Assembly: GCA_964035545.1 (NCBI GenBank)
Contig: OZ037766.1
Location: 8,131,722 to 8,195,721 of the forward strand
Length of the DNA: 64,000 nt
Origin: Bugula neritina
Taxonomy: Eukaryota > Bryozoa > Gymnolaemata > Cheilostomatida > Bugulidae
Reading direction: 5' to 3'
Positions 61,601 through 64,000 of the stretch are shown piece after piece. The notes under the pieces are model-generated. The model ran no database searches. It was not told the DNA's origin and was given only the letters and a program-made list of their open reading frames with translations. Every line of letters starts with the position of its first letter. The first letter of the stretch is position 1. The translations under genes were made by a program, and so were the position numbers.

Positions 61601-63817
61601 GCCGACTCTGCACTAAATAAGCTACTGAAGGAAGATGCTTTAAGGACAATTTTAGATAATCTTCTTTACCATAACATCAAATCTTCTGGTAGCAATTTAT
61701 AAAAATATAAAACAGGTTTGACAAAGTAGAAAAATTTAGTTGCTTACAGAGTACCTACTGTTTAGACTTTAGAGGTTGGCGAGTATGAAAAGCAAGTGTT
61801 ATAATTCATAATGTATTTTTACTTACATACTCAGTCATTTTTGTTGTACATTAAATCTCATTTTGATTTAAACAATGTCAACTCAACATTTTAGGATATT
61901 AGCAATAAAAAAATATGGCAAGTTTGTGAAATATTTTATTAAATCCAAAAGTGACCTTCGTATATATTAAATGTAATGATGTAGCTCTGCTGTAAAATGC
62001 CGAGCTTTACCTCTTCTGTAGTCTTCACAACTTCCTGGAGCTCCTCCAGACATTCTTGCCAGATGGCCATCAGCAAACATTTGAAGTTTCTTCTGAGTAG
62101 GTAAGTGTAGAGTGTAAGTAGGTTGTTGTCAAGATATTCTATAAGTGGTTCTATAGCCTGTATGTACATATCAAAACATGATCAACCTACATTAGATTAC
62201 TTACACCATAAATTACCTGATGTAAGTGTGTTATGGTCTAATGCCAAAAAATTTATTGTGCTTTTAGCTTGCATCTCTCATTTCCCTCAAACCACACTGG
62301 TAACTTGATGTAGTTGTTTTAAAATATTATAGATGTAATTACAACAGTATAACTTCCCTAACATCACTGATTCTAACTCTTGTAGGATTTGAACTGAAAT
62401 GTGTTTTGCTTGACAAGTGCCCCTATCTTCAATATTACAGCTGCTTCTCACAATATACTAATCATATATGCACACTGTTTTACCATTGTATTTTATATAA
62501 CATTTATAATATGATGTCATGTGCTCATAACTATTTTACAGTACATTTACAATATACTTTTTACCCGGAAATGTCTGGCTGAAAGTATTAATATGTAGGA
62601 GCTAAGATAATAAGTGCCAACTATTTTTGACCAGGTCTTTATGTTGTGTATATAAAATTTTTTGATATGCCATATATTTAAGTTCTACAAAATAATATTT
62701 GCAAAATGGAAAAATACAGCTGAAATACTCACTCATGCACAGTAAAGATCAATGCATGTTTAAAAATTAAATAAAGTTTTGCATAAATTATGTAGGTTAG
62801 TTAGTTACAATGTTGATATCTATGTAAGTATATAAACTAACCTCATGGACAGAGTTCTTCTCAGGAGACCAACAGAGATGAAACACGTTCTTTTTTATAT
62901 CCGGACGCATCTGCAGCAAAACAGGCAACAGTACAGAATAATGTCAACTTGGTGAAATAACAGAAAGTAATATGACATCAGACAATATATGTGACAAAGG
63001 TAAGGTCTTTTCATTATATTATTAATAATTGAAATGCTTCACTCACCCTGTCAGAAACTTTCTGGGAAATAAACTCCAGCCTCGACTTCATAGTATCCAG
63101 TGCCTGGTCAATAAGCGACTGGAATACCTCATGGAAATGAGTTGGTTGATTGCCTTCTGACTCTACATTATGCCTCTGTTCTATTGCACTTATAACCTGC
63201 ATTATATATTTTAGACACAGTTGCATCTTGCGTCATGGAAATCATTGAGTCATGCCATGTAATTAAACATATTTTATTCAAGTATAGACTTGCAGCTGGC
63301 ACTCTTGAGTTCAGAAATGCAAAACTTGAGACTAAAGGTAAGAATCATATTTGAAGTTAACTAATGAAGCTAGTGGCTCCATTTATGTAGTTTACAATTT
63401 ACACTTAGAGGAAAATATCTATTGCATCTATAAAAGGATGTTAGTATATTAAACAAGACATTGATTTATTATTACTCTGCATGTAGGTCATCTGTAAATT
63501 GCAACACATTTTGATACTGTGAAAATGATCCAAGGACTAAAGTAAGAATTGTTGTATTTGTTTTCATAAAAATATTAATTTACTCCAAGTTATTTCATTG
63601 AAGGCAATAATTATTTTATTATTTGAAACTGTACAAAGCATAAACAATAGCATAAAGATTCTATAGAATGTGTTTAGTTAAAGTATTTAGCTGAAACCAG
63701 TATAGTACTGTTGATCTATAAATAGAGTTGAAAACTTACATGGCTGAGGTTTAGCTTGCTGGGAAGATCTACTAGCATCTTCCTTATGTATTCCAGATCA
63801 TTCAAACAGGTGCACAA
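58688..63817 (-). CDS. BAIAP3/UNC13D (Munc13-4) family protein, C-terminal part
   Basis: Munc13 proteins prime vesicles for SNARE-dependent exocytosis; the BAIAP3/UNC13D branch acts on dense-core and lysosome-related granules. Ten exons run leftward: 63817-63740, 63196-63047, 62910-62842, 62157-62011, 61556-61443, 61127-61044, 60215-60125, 59748-59586, 59212-59010 and 58824-58688 (stop). Phases agree throughout; the 5' end is beyond the window. The first six exons encode the end of the MUN/MHD2 region (CTCLNDLEYIRKMLVDLPSK, then IEPLIEYLDNNLLTLYTYLL, then ALVILVDFFNADDKGLLMEE). Then comes a C2 domain: TISFRTHYDRIHQTLTVEV, IIALDSNGLSDPYIVWDLCP, the basic KTSIKKKTLNPVYDESF and CVRFTLMDYNFVVKNDFGGE. 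The tail ends EYEAMTSST. Loop-1 aspartates (LDSNGLSDPY) are kept. In loop 3 the second ligand position is Asn (MDYN rather than D-x-D), so calcium binding may be weaker. The donor TATACG|GTATGG at 61443 was chosen because it is the only one that keeps frame and family spacing. The gene converges on the second SR gene. Confidence 0.87.
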
Positions 63818-64000
63818 CTAAAAGCATATATTAATCCCTTCAAAAAATTTAAAATCACGGAGTTAGACAATATCATGTATATGTATTAAGATTTCATTAT
63901 TAATTGTGCTGTATGAATATATAACATTTGGCAATAGCTGCTCTCAAGTATAACAGTTTTTACTATTCTCTATTGACAAGAGTTACAGTTAATATCTTGA

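Noticed and set aside
1-64000. CRISPR arrays, bacterial operons, functional tRNA or rRNA genes
   Set aside because: None seen; the tRNA-like hits lack a foldable cloverleaf and all clear genes are intron-bearing.

Overview
This window is a piece of an animal nuclear genome. Genes are split into many short exons with GT-AG introns, the intergenic DNA is AT-rich, and the recognisable products are metazoan. There is no operon, ribosome-binding-site or CRISPR structure. The overall look (moderate introns, AT-rich, tRNA-derived SINE-like copies, MITE-like elements) suggests an invertebrate, possibly a marine spiralian. I cannot name the species and that guess is weak.

Layout from left to right. 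Bases 272-648 hold a PIF/Harbinger-like MITE. Bases 1124-2281 (+) are a complete TAF11 gene (TFIID subunit) in four coding exons. Bases 3802-4331 (-) are the last exon of an unrecognised gene. Bases 4.3-11.9 kb hold palindromes and simple repeats but no gene I can support. Bases 11905-13055 (-) are a complete single-domain rhodanese gene in three coding exons. Bases 18861-48180 (+) carry one very large gene, reconstructed here as 37 coding exons (5541 nt, about 1846 aa) with consistent splice phases at every junction. Its N-terminal third is acidic and Ser/Pro-rich and comes from cassette exons. The remainder is almost entirely coiled coil. A promoter-like, CpG-bearing patch near 30.3-30.5 kb may drive a shorter isoform.

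Bases 50941-53427 (+) are an SRSF7-type splicing factor (RRM, CCHC zinc knuckle, RS tail). Bases 55019-57475 (+) are a tandem paralogue that keeps the RRM exon structure but has RGG/GGY repeats in place of the zinc knuckle. Its first visible coding exon has no in-frame AUG. Bases 58688-63817 (-) are the 3' part of a BAIAP3/UNC13D (Munc13-4) family gene, including MUN-like exons and the C-terminal C2 domain. Its 5' end lies beyond 64000.

The genes are not a functional cluster: general transcription (TAF11), sulfur-transferase-like chemistry, a large structural coiled-coil protein, RNA splicing and vesicle exocytosis. The items most worth following up are the cassette-exon architecture and internal promoter of the giant coiled-coil gene, whose family I could not name, and the SR-gene duplication with domain swap and missing start codon. 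All exon boundaries were worked out by eye from splice consensus, reading frame and phase, and need transcript support.
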